Shown: positions 43,428-51,585, numbered from the stretch's first letter. The stretch is DNA of 64,000 nt from Deltaproteobacteria bacterium (GCA_025363655.1 JANYDK010000134.1:1-64000); one strand, 5' to 3'. The notes: generated from the sequence alone by a model not told the origin. A program made the numbers and translations.

Positions 43428-44080
43428 CCTCGTGCGGTCCGCGGCGCTCGGGCGCACTGTTCGTCGGCCTCGTCGTCGCCAGCTCTCTCTCGCTGCTCGC
43501 CGTGGCCCGTGCGGCCCTCCCCATGCGCACCGCGACCTTCGCCTGGACCAAAGGCGGCACGCTCCTCGGCACCTTCAACTACCGCGACGCCATCAACAAC
43601 TCGGTCATCGCCAAGAAGTTGAAAGACGGACTCGAGGTGCGAGTCTTCATGCGCGGCTACGTCTACCCGGCGGCGGGCGGAGATCCGATCGCGCTCACGG
43701 CTGCGTCGTGCAAGGTCGCCTATCAGCTGTGGGACGAGGTCTACAGGGTGGTGCGCAACGGCGGGGCGACCAAGACCGTCGCCAACTTGAAGGGCGTCTA
43801 TCGACTCTGCACCGACATGGATGGGCTCCCGATCGCCGACAAGGCGACGCTCAACAACAACCCGACGGCCTATTACCTCGCGGTCAAGGTCGAGGTGAAC
43901 CCGATGAGCGCGCAGACCATCGCCAAGATTCAGCAATGGGTGACACGCCCTGCCGGGGCCAACACCAGTATCGGCCCCGGCGACGCTCTCTTCGCCAGCT
44001 TCGTTGGCGTGTTCATGAAGAACCTGGCGACCGCCGACTACGTCGTCGATTTCCAGACCGCCGCCTTCCCGCCGCCCTGA
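43424..44080 (+). CDS. Exported protein of unknown function, partner of the Omp85-like gene
   Basis: The 218-residue product has a signal peptide (cleavage probably after AVARA, about residue 30) and then a compact beta-rich body with TATFAWTKGGTLLGTFNY, EVRVFMRGYVYP and TAYYLAVKVEVNPMSAQTI. It ends VVDFQTAAFPPP. GTG 43424 overlaps the Omp85 stop by four bases, so translation is coupled and the two products probably work at the same membrane. The stop is three bases from the end of the convergent thrS gene. No family was recognised. Confidence 0.72.
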   Translation: MTSCGPRRSGALFVGLVVASSLSLLAVARAALPMRTATFAWTKGGTLLGTFNYRDAINNSVIAKKLKDGLEVRVFMRGYVYPAAGGDPIALTAASCKVAYQLWDEVYRVVRNGGATKTVANLKGVYRLCTDMDGLPIADKATLNNNPTAYYLAVKVEVNPMSAQTIAKIQQWVTRPAGANTSIGPGDALFASFVGVFMKNLATADYVVDFQTAAFPPP

Positions 44081-44083
44081 GCG

Positions 44084-45283
44084 TCAAGGTGGCGCGCTCC
44101 CTTCCGCGACCAGCGCCTCGATCGCCTCCTCGAGCGGCACCACGCGTGAACCCCGCTCGCTCCTGATTGCCACCGATCGCGCCTCCGCCTCGCGCCTCCC
44201 GATCGCCCAAAAACGAGGTACTCCGCGCTCGTGGGCGAGGGCGACTTTGCGCGCGATGGTGGAACCTTCCACGTCGAGGACGACCCTCGCGCCGCGCGCC
44301 TGCAGTCGCCTTCCGATCTCCTCCGCGTACGCGCGCTGATCTTCGGCGATGCTCGCGATCACCACTTGCTCGGGCGCGAGCCAGAGCGGCAAGACGCCAT
44401 GGTGATGCTCCAGGAGCACGCCGACGAAGCGCTCGAGGCTGCCGAGCACGGCGCGGTGGAGCATCACCGGCCGAACCCGTTCACCGCGTGCGTCGATGTA
44501 GTGGAGGCCGAGCCGCTCGGGCAGCACCATGTCGAGCTGGATGGTGCCGCACGACCAGGCGCGCCCGTGGACGTCGCGAAGGACGAACTCCAGCTTCGGT
44601 CCGTAGAACGCGCCTTGCCCCGGCTGCGGCTCGAGCTCGCCGAGCTCCGCCTCGACGGCGCACGCTCGCAGCATCGCCTCTGCGCGATCCCAGACCTCGT
44701 CGCTCCCCGCGCGCACCGCGGGCCTGCTGGAGAAGCGCACGAGCATCGAATCGAATCCGAAGTCTCGGTAGACGCGCCGGAGCAAGTGACAGAATCGACG
44801 GATTTCTCCGCCGATTTGTTCCTCTGCGCAGAAGATATGCGCGTCGTCCTGCACGAAGTTCCGCACCCGCAAGAGTCCATGGAGCACGCCGCTCGGCTCG
44901 TTGCGATGGCACGAACCGAACTCGGCGAGCCGCATCGGCAGATCGCGGTACGACGGGGCGCTGCGCTGGAAAATCTGCCCGTGACCGGGACAGTTCACCG
45001 GCTTCATCGCCATCACGCGATCACCGTCGCGCACTTGGTACATGTGCTCCGCGAAATTCACCCAGTGACCGCTCGCCTCCCAAAGGGCGCGATCGATCAG
45101 CTGCGGCGTCCGTACTTCTTGGTAGCCGTCTTCGGCGACGCGACGGCGAATGTGCTCTTCGACGGCGCGGTAGAGCGCGAAGCCGCGCGGATGCCAGAAG
45201 ACCATTCCAGGGGCTTCGTCTTGGAGATGGAACAGCGACATGCGCTGACCGATGGCGCGGTGATCATGAATGTCGAGAGACAT
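44084..45283 (-). CDS. thrS: Threonyl-tRNA synthetase without TGS and editing domains
   Basis: The 399-residue product covers only the class II catalytic core and the anticodon-binding domain. Key parts are DHRAIGQRMSLFHLQDEAPG, the zinc-binding MKPVNCPGHGQIF, FGSCHRNEPSG, QDDAHIFC, MLHRAVLGSLERFVG, then WLAPEQVVIASI for anticodon binding. Normal bacterial ThrRS is about 640 residues; the TGS and the editing domain that clears Ser-tRNA-Thr are missing. ATG 45283 follows AGAGGA and has no in-frame room for them upstream. A Thr-rich leader frame and hairpin precede it, suggesting induction when Thr-tRNA is short. Confidence 0.92.
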   Translation of the reverse strand: MSLDIHDHRAIGQRMSLFHLQDEAPGMVFWHPRGFALYRAVEEHIRRRVAEDGYQEVRTPQLIDRALWEASGHWVNFAEHMYQVRDGDRVMAMKPVNCPGHGQIFQRSAPSYRDLPMRLAEFGSCHRNEPSGVLHGLLRVRNFVQDDAHIFCAEEQIGGEIRRFCHLLRRVYRDFGFDSMLVRFSSRPAVRAGSDEVWDRAEAMLRACAVEAELGELEPQPGQGAFYGPKLEFVLRDVHGRAWSCGTIQLDMVLPERLGLHYIDARGERVRPVMLHRAVLGSLERFVGVLLEHHHGVLPLWLAPEQVVIASIAEDQRAYAEEIGRRLQARGARVVLDVEGSTIARKVALAHERGVPRFWAIGRREAEARSVAIRSERGSRVVPLEEAIEALVAEGSAPP

Positions 45284-45349
45284 GAGATTCCTCTTATTTT
45301 TCCGTGGTTTTCGGTGCTGCGGGCGCGCCGGACACGGGAGGAATCCTTC

Positions 45350-45384
45350 GAAACGACGAAGGCCCAACCGTCTCCGGCTGGGCC
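45350..45384 (-). terminator. Attenuator hairpin ahead of thrS
   Basis: On the minus strand GGCCCAGCCG (45384-45375) and CGGTTGGGCC (45370-45361) form a ten-pair stem (one G-T) with a GAGA loop, followed by TTCGTCGTTT. It lies 26 bases after the leader stop and 77 before thrS. An alternative pairing of GGCTTGG in the leader frame with CCCAGCC of this stem would prevent it. Confidence 0.65.
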
Positions 45385-45410
45385 CTTGTTTCGCGTTCGC
45401 GTGGCTGTCT

Positions 45411-45488
45411 TCAGCGCAGCGGAACGACGACCAAGCCCGCCGGGGCGGAGGTCGTCGTCGTCGTTTGCTGGAGGGACATCACGGACAT
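45411..45488 (-). CDS. Threonine leader peptide of thrS
   Basis: A 25-codon frame starts with ATG at 45488 and stops with TGA at 45413-45411. Codons 9-13 are ACG, ACG, ACG, ACG, ACC, giving five threonines in a row (QQTTTTTS). A GC stem (CCGCC-CCG-GCGG) lies directly after the Thr codons, then the region GGCTTGG that can pair with the downstream attenuator. This is the textbook layout by which ribosome stalling at scarce Thr-tRNA lets transcription continue. The inferred transcription start is at or next to the ATG, so it may be leaderless. Confidence 0.75.
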   Translation of the reverse strand: MSVMSLQQTTTTTSAPAGLVVVPLR

Positions 45489-45494
45489 GCGCCG

Positions 45495-45523
45495 AAGATG
45501 AGGCCTGTCGTCGTCTTTGTCAA
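45495..45523 (-). promoter_or_regulatory. Candidate promoter for the thr leader and thrS
   Basis: On the minus strand TTGACA (45523-45518) and CATCTT (45500-45495) are spaced by 17 bases. The -35 is perfect; the -10 matches at three positions. The start would fall about 45488, the first base of the leader ATG. It lies after the stop of the TonB-like gene (45543). Confidence 0.55.
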
Positions 45524-45542
45524 ACACGCGGCTCGTCGTCGA

Positions 45543-46850
45543 TCAGTGCAAACGCCATCCACCTTGCACCGGCACACGAATCGTCACCGCGCCCATCGAC
45601 AGCTGATCGGGCACCGGCTCGAGCAGACCGGCGGCGCGAATGGCGAAGACCACGTTCTTGTCGAAGATGCCGAAGCCGCTCGGACGAATCACCACCACGT
45701 CGACGACGTTGCCGGTCTTGGCGATGGTGAGATCGACGATCACCGTGCCGCTCCGCAAATCGAGCTCTTCTTCCTTGGGGAACGTCTCGCGCACGATCGG
45801 CTCGAGGCGTTTTTGCAGCTGATGGAAGAAGGCGAGTCGCCTCGCTTCGCGGAGTGCATCGAGCGCCCCCGGACCATCTCCGAGCGCGACCGTCTTGCTT
45901 CCGCCGCCGCTCGTCCCGCCGGCGCCAGGATCGCCGCCGCCGCCAGCGCCCCCGACGCCTTCGCCCGTCTTGCCGCCGCCGAACGTCGAGGTGTCGACGA
46001 GGCTCTTGAGCGCAGCGTTCGCTTGATCGGCGTTGCCGTTGTCGGCCGCGGCGCCTTTGTCGTTCGCCATCACGCTCGGCTTGCCCTTGTCGACGTCGGG
46101 GCGAGCCTTCACCACCGACGCCCCGGCGAGCTGCATCGAGCCGATGCTGGTGCCGTAGTCGGCGCCCGGAGTCTTCGCAGCGATCTTCCCCCCGAGCGTC
46201 TCGCCACCGGGGCTCTTTTGCTTCTCGCCCTCGCCGTCTTTCGGTGTCCCGGCGGCGCCGAGCGTCTGTCCGAGCACGGTCGCCGGCGCCATCGAAGACC
46301 CTGCAGCGGCATCGCTCACCGCCGACGGATGGCGCTCGAAGCGGAAGCCCTTGCCCGACGAAACGAACGTCAGCTCCATCGGTTCGACCGCCTCGCGTCG
46401 ATCGACCTCGGTCTTTCGGTCCTTCGAAGCGTCGAGGTGGTTCTCCTGATCGCGCACGACGTCGTCGCGCAGCGCGGAGGCGACGGTGTCCTGCTCGGGA
46501 CGCGGCGAGAGGTTCTTCGCCGTCGTCGTCACCATCGAATCGCCGCCCTTTCCAGCCTTTTCGTCATCGATCATCGCCACCTTGGCGCCGCCGGCGAGCT
46601 CGGGTGCGTTGGGCGGCGGAGGCGTGATCGGCGCAGCTGGCTCGGCCTGCTCGTCGGTTCCTTCGGAGGTCGGGAGCTCGACGATGATCGGCTCGTCGGT
46701 GGCCGGCGTCGGGAACGAATGATCGGGCTCGGGTTGCGGCGGCTCGGTTCGACCAATCCCGCGCGCGACGGCGATCGCGCCGACGACGGCGACGAAGCCA
46801 TGAAGGACGAGCGACACGATCCCTGCCGGGAGCGCGCCACCACCTCTCAC
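45543..46850 (-). CDS. TonB-like protein with a C-terminal TonB domain
   Basis: The product (435 residues from GTG 46850) has one N-terminal membrane segment (IVSLVLHGFVAVVGAIAVA), a long Pro-, Gly- and Ala-rich periplasmic spacer (about 40-330) and a C-terminal TonB/TolA-like domain with SGTVIVDLTIAKTGNVVDVVVIRPSGFG and FDKNVVFAIRAAG. It could pass energy from ExbBD to outer-membrane receptors. No exbB/exbD is near. GTG 46907 would overlap the fabH remnant; GTG 46850, 16 bases after its stop and with GAGG upstream, is preferred. Confidence 0.75.
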   Translation of the reverse strand: MRGGGALPAGIVSLVLHGFVAVVGAIAVARGIGRTEPPQPEPDHSFPTPATDEPIIVELPTSEGTDEQAEPAAPITPPPPNAPELAGGAKVAMIDDEKAGKGGDSMVTTTAKNLSPRPEQDTVASALRDDVVRDQENHLDASKDRKTEVDRREAVEPMELTFVSSGKGFRFERHPSAVSDAAAGSSMAPATVLGQTLGAAGTPKDGEGEKQKSPGGETLGGKIAAKTPGADYGTSIGSMQLAGASVVKARPDVDKGKPSVMANDKGAAADNGNADQANAALKSLVDTSTFGGGKTGEGVGGAGGGGDPGAGGTSGGGSKTVALGDGPGALDALREARRLAFFHQLQKRLEPIVRETFPKEEELDLRSGTVIVDLTIAKTGNVVDVVVIRPSGFGIFDKNVVFAIRAAGLLEPVPDQLSMGAVTIRVPVQGGWRLH

Positions 46851-46866
46851 GCGCGGCGGGTCGACC

Positions 46867-47166
46867 TCAGAATCTGACAATCGCGCTCCCCCAGGTGAAC
46901 CCGGCACCGAAGGCCGCCATGAGCACCGTGCTCCCGGCCTTGATCGCGCCCGACTTCCACGACTCGGAGATGCCGATCGGGATCTTCGCCGCCGGGACTG
47001 CCAGGTCGCTGGCGCCGATGCCGTCGTGCTCGATGAAGCGACGCTCTTTGATGCCCGTACGTTGGTGAATCCACTCGTCGGTGGTCGGCATGAGCTTCGA
47101 CAGATCGTCGTTGGTGACCACCCTGCTCGGCAGGAAGTGGCCTGCTCCCGTGATACGTGCGCGCAT
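46867..47166 (-). pseudogene. Internally deleted fabH (3-oxoacyl-ACP synthase III remnant)
   Basis: The 99-codon frame begins like FabH (GAGHFLPSRVVTNDDL, TTDEWIHQRTGIKERRF, SDLAVPAAK) and then jumps to the FabH C-terminus (IPIGISESWKSGAIKAG, AAFGAGFTWGSAIVRF). A full FabH has about 320 residues, so roughly 220 are missing, including the regions of the catalytic Cys, His and Asn. The junction lies near 46981-46990 and is in frame. It cannot be an active condensing enzyme, although the frame is open and could still be translated. It may share a transcript with the TonB-like gene. Confidence 0.85.
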
Positions 47167-47338
47167 GCTGGAAGTGACTCCTAGGGCAACTCCGCAAGTG
47201 ACATCGTGACGGCGAGACCGCCTCCCCGCCATCCAGCATCGCGCAACAACTTCTCGGAGACGGCAAGGTGCGCCGCGTCACGCCATCAGACGCCTGGCCG
47301 AGGCCATTTCTTGGGTCGAAGGTGGCTTGGGCCGCGGC

Positions 47339-48499
47339 TCAGGTTTTGCGCTGAAAACAACGATCGGGCACCCCGCGGTGGGCGCGGATGGGGGCGCTCG
47401 CGAGGATGAGCCGCTTGGTGTGCGGGTCGCGATACCCGCTGGCGGTGGCGAGCTCGCCGCTCGGGAGCGTCTCGGGGGTCGCCGCGTGCCGCAAATAATG
47501 GACGACGCGGCCCATCATCAGTTCGCGCAGATACTTGCCGACGAGGGAAGCGAGCCCGACGAAAGGGTCGGTGGCGTCGGCGTCGACGAGGAAAGTGACC
47601 CGACCGAGCCCAGGAAATCGATAGGCGCTCGCGTTGTGCCCTTCGGCCTCGATGGCGTGAAGACGCGACGAGAGCGGACCGAAGTAGTCCGAATAGTAGC
47701 CCATGCCCCCGACCTTTCCGCACACCGCATCGAGCGGCACGGGAACGGGGGAGGCCGCATGGAGGGCGAGCGCGAGTCGTTCCATCTCGTGCAAGTCGAC
47801 GGTCAGCTTGTTGCGACCGCGCTCGCCGGCGTCGTTCATGCGACTGACGCAGACGACGCTCGCCCGGATGCCTGCCAGCTCGAGTGGCGAGCGGCGCGCG
47901 AACCGACCGCCGGTGGCGTTGCCAGCCCAGCGCTCGAGCGCTTCGGTGCAGGCAGCGACCTGCGCGTCGTCGGCGAGAAAAGCGTCGTCGTCGTCGCGCC
48001 AACAAAGCCGATGGGGCTCGTGCGAAGCGTCGCCGCGCGAGGGGCAGGGGGCCTGCAGCTCGCCCAGCGAATCGAGCGAGATGCGCGCGAGCACCTCCGC
48101 GGGGCTCTTCGGCGTTGGACCAAGCGTGGCGAGGAGCGCGCGTGCCCAGGCTTCCCCGAGCGAGACGTCATGGTTGGAGACGAGCGCCTTCGAGTCGCCG
48201 ACCAGCGAACCGAGCGTAGTCGGCCGTTTTCCTCGGGTGCGAAAGGCGACAGCGGTGACGATGAGCGGCCCCAGCACCGGCCCGAGCCCGTTCTCGTCGA
48301 TGCCGACGTGGAGCACGGTGTCCTCGGAGAGCGGCGGGAGCTTGGCGAGGAACGAACGCGGGGTACGCGCCTCGACCCGCTCCAACTCGCTCTCGTTCGC
48401 GGTCTCAATCGCGGTCTCAATCGCGGTCTCGCTGTCTGGCCCGACCTCGACGCTCACGCTTGCGGCCTGCACCGGCGGCGGCCGGGGGTCCATGCCCAA
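47339..48499 (-). CDS. Divergent RNase HII-like protein
   Basis: The 386-residue product has a disordered, Glu-rich N-terminus (with TAIETAIETAN from a 12-base repeat) and then an RNase H-like core: VLHVGIDENGLGPVLGPLIV (about 63-82), matching the HII signature GvDExGRGPlxGP, then VGDSKALVS. Later parts are CGKVGGMGYYSDYFG and ASLVGKYLRELMM, analogous to AASILAKVTRD, and ASGYRDPHTKRL, analogous to GYxTxxH. The Arg of the first motif is Leu and the last acidic residue is shifted to Glu, so substrate or activity may differ. It is divergent from the DksA-like gene. Confidence 0.65.
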   Translation of the reverse strand: MGMDPRPPPVQAASVSVEVGPDSETAIETAIETANESELERVEARTPRSFLAKLPPLSEDTVLHVGIDENGLGPVLGPLIVTAVAFRTRGKRPTTLGSLVGDSKALVSNHDVSLGEAWARALLATLGPTPKSPAEVLARISLDSLGELQAPCPSRGDASHEPHRLCWRDDDDAFLADDAQVAACTEALERWAGNATGGRFARRSPLELAGIRASVVCVSRMNDAGERGRNKLTVDLHEMERLALALHAASPVPVPLDAVCGKVGGMGYYSDYFGPLSSRLHAIEAEGHNASAYRFPGLGRVTFLVDADATDPFVGLASLVGKYLRELMMGRVVHYLRHAATPETLPSGELATASGYRDPHTKRLILASAPIRAHRGVPDRCFQRKT

Positions 48500-48684
48500 C
48501 GTGCGCCCGGATCATCTAATGCTCGTTCGGGGTCGTCGGGTGTCGTTCGGTGTGGATCCTCCGTCGCCGTTCGTGCATCCGAGGTCGCCGAGCACACCCC
48601 GAATACGTTCGCGAAGCGCGTAGGCGGAGGTTTCTTTCGCGGCTGGCCCCTGCAGCCGCATTTCTCCCTTGCCACCGAGGGCCA

Positions 48685-49359
48685 ATGAACGGCACGCTCA
48701 CTCGACGAACGACCATGGCATCCCCGCGTAGCGCTCCCTCCAAGTCCGCGAAGGTCACGAAGCCTGCTGCCGCCCCCGCCGCCAAGGCGAAGGACGCGAA
48801 GCACGACAAACCGTCTACCAAGACGGTCGTCGCAGCTCCGGTCAAAGGGAAGGAGAAGGACGCGAAGCATGATCACAAACACGAAACGCATGGAAAAGAT
48901 GCCAAGCCCGAGAAGCGGGAAGAGCCGTTGACGATGCCCCGCATTGCCGCCGCTCCGCCTGTCGAAGAAGTGGTGAAGCCCCTGGTCACCACGACCATGA
49001 ACAAGGCGCAACTCAAGCGTTTTCGCACGCTCCTCGAAGAGAAGCGCGACGACATCATCAAGAAGGCGAAGCAGACGCTCGACGAGGACATGACCCTCGA
49101 CGCGAACGATCTGCCCGACGAGATGGACCTCGCCTCCAGCGAGTACCTCCAGAGCTTCACCTTCCGCCTCCGCGGTCGCGAGAAGTCCTTCCTCGACAAG
49201 ATCGAGAAAGCGCTCGTCCGCATCGACGACGGCACCTTCGGCATTTGCGAAGAGTGCGCCGAAGAAATCTCGGTCAAGCGCCTCGAAGCGCGCCCCGAGA
49301 CCACGCTCTGCATCCGCTGCAAAGAGGATCAAGAGCGCGCCGAAAAAGACTACGGCTGA
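48685..49359 (+). CDS. DksA/TraR-like zinc-finger protein with a Lys-rich N-terminal extension
   Basis: The 224-residue product has a Lys/Ala/His/Asp-rich unfolded N-terminus (about 1-100), then the DksA coiled-coil (QLKRFRTLLEEKRDDIIKKA) with LPDEMDLASSEY and a C4 zinc finger, CEECAEEI...CIRC. DksA-like proteins enter the RNA polymerase secondary channel, often with ppGpp. The coiled-coil tip Asp/Ala motif corresponds to DLPDEMDLAS, but was not proven equivalent. ATG 48685 follows GAGGG at good spacing. The stop overlaps the end of the convergent NHL gene by ten bases. Confidence 0.82.
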   Translation: MNGTLTRRTTMASPRSAPSKSAKVTKPAAAPAAKAKDAKHDKPSTKTVVAAPVKGKEKDAKHDHKHETHGKDAKPEKREEPLTMPRIAAAPPVEEVVKPLVTTTMNKAQLKRFRTLLEEKRDDIIKKAKQTLDEDMTLDANDLPDEMDLASSEYLQSFTFRLRGREKSFLDKIEKALVRIDDGTFGICEECAEEISVKRLEARPETTLCIRCKEDQERAEKDYG

Positions 49360-51050
49360 ACGGCCGGTTTTGGCGCCGAGAGACCGGTGATCGGCCACGC
49401 TTTGGGCGGGGCCGAGTCCCCGACCAAATACGAGACGATGCGATCGTGGTCGGTATCGGCGACGAGCAGCAGCGTGCCTGCGTTCGTCGTCGGCATCACC
49501 GCGAGGCCCGCCGGCTCGAAGAGGTCGCCGTGCGCCGCGCCAGGGCTCGCCACCGTTTTGGTCGCGCCGGTCTTCGGATCGACGCGCTTGAGCTTCGAGT
49601 TGTAGGTGTCGGCGACCCAAAGCGCGCCGTCGCCATACGCGAGGCCGACGGGGTGTTGCAGGCGCGCCGTCTCTTTGTCGCCGTCGACGTCGCCGAAGGT
49701 GAAGAGCGACTTGCCGACGAGCGTCGAGACCACGCCGGCCTTGCGATCGACGCGGCGGACGCTCGACGTCTCGCTGTCGAGGACGAAGAGCGAAACGCCG
49801 TCCGTGGCCAGGCCGCTCGGCTGCGCAAAGGCCGATTTTCCCAGGCGCGCGCCATCGATGCGATCTTCGCGGCCGGTGCCGGCGTAGAGCGCGATGACGT
49901 CTTCTTTCGGATCGTAGGTCGCGAGCTGATGGGAGCCGGCGAGCGCGATGTAGACGAGGCCATCGAGCGCGAGCACGTCCCACGGTGACCGCAAGGTCGT
50001 CTTCTTCGCCGGCTTGCTCCCCTCGAGGTGTCCTTCGCCGAGCTTCCCGTCGCCGGCGATGGTCTTGACCGTCTTCGCTTTCAGGTCGATCGCGCGCAGC
50101 TCGTGGTTCTCGGTGTCGGCGACGTAGAGCACGCCGCCGAGCGCGGTCATGCCTTGCGGGTGGGCGAAGCGAGCAGTCGCGAACGGTCCGTCGACGTTGC
50201 CGCGCGCGCCGTCACCGACGACGTCGACGAGCTTGCCGCTCTCGTCGGTGAGGACGATGCGATCGTGTCCGCTGTCGGCGATCGCGTATCCACCTGGAAT
50301 TCTCGCGATTTTTTCGGGGAAGGCGAGCGGGCTCGCGGCGTCGAACTCCTGGCCGACGAACGAGGCAGGCTCCTTCGTCAGCGAGCCGTCCTTGTTTCCT
50401 TCGGCGAGCGCGGACTGGATGACGTCGTCGAGCTCGGCCTCGTCGGGCTCGCCGGCGCTCTCCCAGACGATGCGACCTTGCGTGTCGAGGACGACGACGG
50501 TCGGCCACGCCGTGACGCCCCATGCCTCCCAGATGCCGCGATCGCCGTCGATGGCGACGGGGTGATGGATGCCGAGGCGGATGACCGACTCGCGTAGCCT
50601 TTCGACCTCCGGCTCGGCGTCGAACTTCTGCGTGTGCACGCCGACGACGAGGACTGGATCGGTCGAGTATTTGGCCTCGAGACGGGCCAAAGTGGGGATC
50701 GTCTGCATGCAGTTGATGCAGCACGAGGTCCAGAAATCGAGGACGACGATGCGGCCACGGAGGTCTCCGCTGGTCGGCTTGCGCGTGACGTTGAGCCAGC
50801 CGCGGGCGAGGTCGAGGCCCGGCGACGTCTCACGGCTCCCTGCCGGTGGGAGCATCGTCTTCTGCACGTAGGCCTTGCCCACGAGCGCATGCTGCGGGGC
50901 CGCGACGACGCCTCCTTGGTGCGCGTTCGCCGTCGTCGACGCGGGCGCCTCGGCCGCGTGCTTCACCGCGATGGTGGCCGCACCGCAGCCGAAGAGGCAG
51001 GCGAGGAGCGCGAGCGCGGGACGGAGGCGACGGCGATCGGTCATGCCCAT
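49350..51050 (-). CDS. Thioredoxin-fold/NHL-repeat protein (NHLRC2-like)
   Basis: The 566-residue product has a lipoprotein-like signal (ALLACLFGCGA), a thioredoxin-like domain with the motif WTSCCINCMQTIPTL and AWGVTAWPTVVVLD (cis-Pro), and then about six NHL beta-propeller repeats with the DSGHDRIV, ADTENHELRAID, LDSETSSVRRVD, ADTYNSKLKRVD and ADTDHDRIV patterns. This arrangement and the CCINC motif match NHLRC2-like proteins. A redox or thiol role outside the cytoplasm is likely. The signal makes 51050 or 51044 the start. A Cys-rich lipoprotein gene lies 40 bases upstream. Confidence 0.85.
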   Translation of the reverse strand: MGMTDRRRLRPALALLACLFGCGAATIAVKHAAEAPASTTANAHQGGVVAAPQHALVGKAYVQKTMLPPAGSRETSPGLDLARGWLNVTRKPTSGDLRGRIVVLDFWTSCCINCMQTIPTLARLEAKYSTDPVLVVGVHTQKFDAEPEVERLRESVIRLGIHHPVAIDGDRGIWEAWGVTAWPTVVVLDTQGRIVWESAGEPDEAELDDVIQSALAEGNKDGSLTKEPASFVGQEFDAASPLAFPEKIARIPGGYAIADSGHDRIVLTDESGKLVDVVGDGARGNVDGPFATARFAHPQGMTALGGVLYVADTENHELRAIDLKAKTVKTIAGDGKLGEGHLEGSKPAKKTTLRSPWDVLALDGLVYIALAGSHQLATYDPKEDVIALYAGTGREDRIDGARLGKSAFAQPSGLATDGVSLFVLDSETSSVRRVDRKAGVVSTLVGKSLFTFGDVDGDKETARLQHPVGLAYGDGALWVADTYNSKLKRVDPKTGATKTVASPGAAHGDLFEPAGLAVMPTTNAGTLLLVADTDHDRIVSYLVGDSAPPKAWPITGLSAPKPAVQP

Positions 51051-51090
51051 CTCTACGATGGATCGACCCGATCGGTTTCGCTCCTGATTT

Positions 51091-51558
51091 TCAGGGCTTT
51101 CCGCCGGGCAAGAGCGCGCACTTCTTGCCGCCGCTCGGCGCCGCCGCACATCCGCAGTGGTTGAAGCCGCAGTCGACGGTGCCGCCGCGGCAGTCCATCG
51201 TGCAGAGCATTCCCTTCGGCATGGTGCCCGCGTTGGCGACGGCGGCGCACTGGCTCGAGTGACAGGTCGCCACCGGCAAGCAATCGGCGTCGACGTTGCA
51301 CGCGTCGGTGGAGAACACGGGGCTCTTCACCGCGCCCGCCGCCGACTTGAGCGTCGCGGTCGAAGACGGCTCCGTCGTCGGCGCGGTCGTGTCGGACGCG
51401 CTCGCGATCGGCGCGATCGGCGCGATCGCGGCCGACGAAGTCGCGCCGACGTCACCCGTCGCCGGTCCCTTGGGCCCCGGCGTCGACGAAGGACACGCCG
51501 CGAGGCCGACACCGAACGCGAGGGCGAGAGGGGCGACGGACAGTGTACGTGTTTTCAT
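51091..51558 (-). CDS. Cys-rich lipoprotein
   Basis: The 155-residue product has a clear lipobox, VGLAAC, after a hydrophobic signal. A Ser/Thr/Pro/Ala-rich spacer follows, then a C-terminal Cys-rich domain (about 85-155) with DACNVDADCLPVATCHSSQC, CTMDCRGG, DCGFNHCGC and KKCALLP. The pattern of Cys suggests several disulfides. It sits next to the thioredoxin-NHL gene, which could act on such a protein; that link is inference. ATG 51558 was chosen over 51564. No family was recognised. Confidence 0.72.
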   Translation of the reverse strand: MKTRTLSVAPLALAFGVGLAACPSSTPGPKGPATGDVGATSSAAIAPIAPIASASDTTAPTTEPSSTATLKSAAGAVKSPVFSTDACNVDADCLPVATCHSSQCAAVANAGTMPKGMLCTMDCRGGTVDCGFNHCGCAAAPSGGKKCALLPGGKP

Positions 51559-51585
51559 GGGCATTCTCGCTTCGACGATGCGTGA

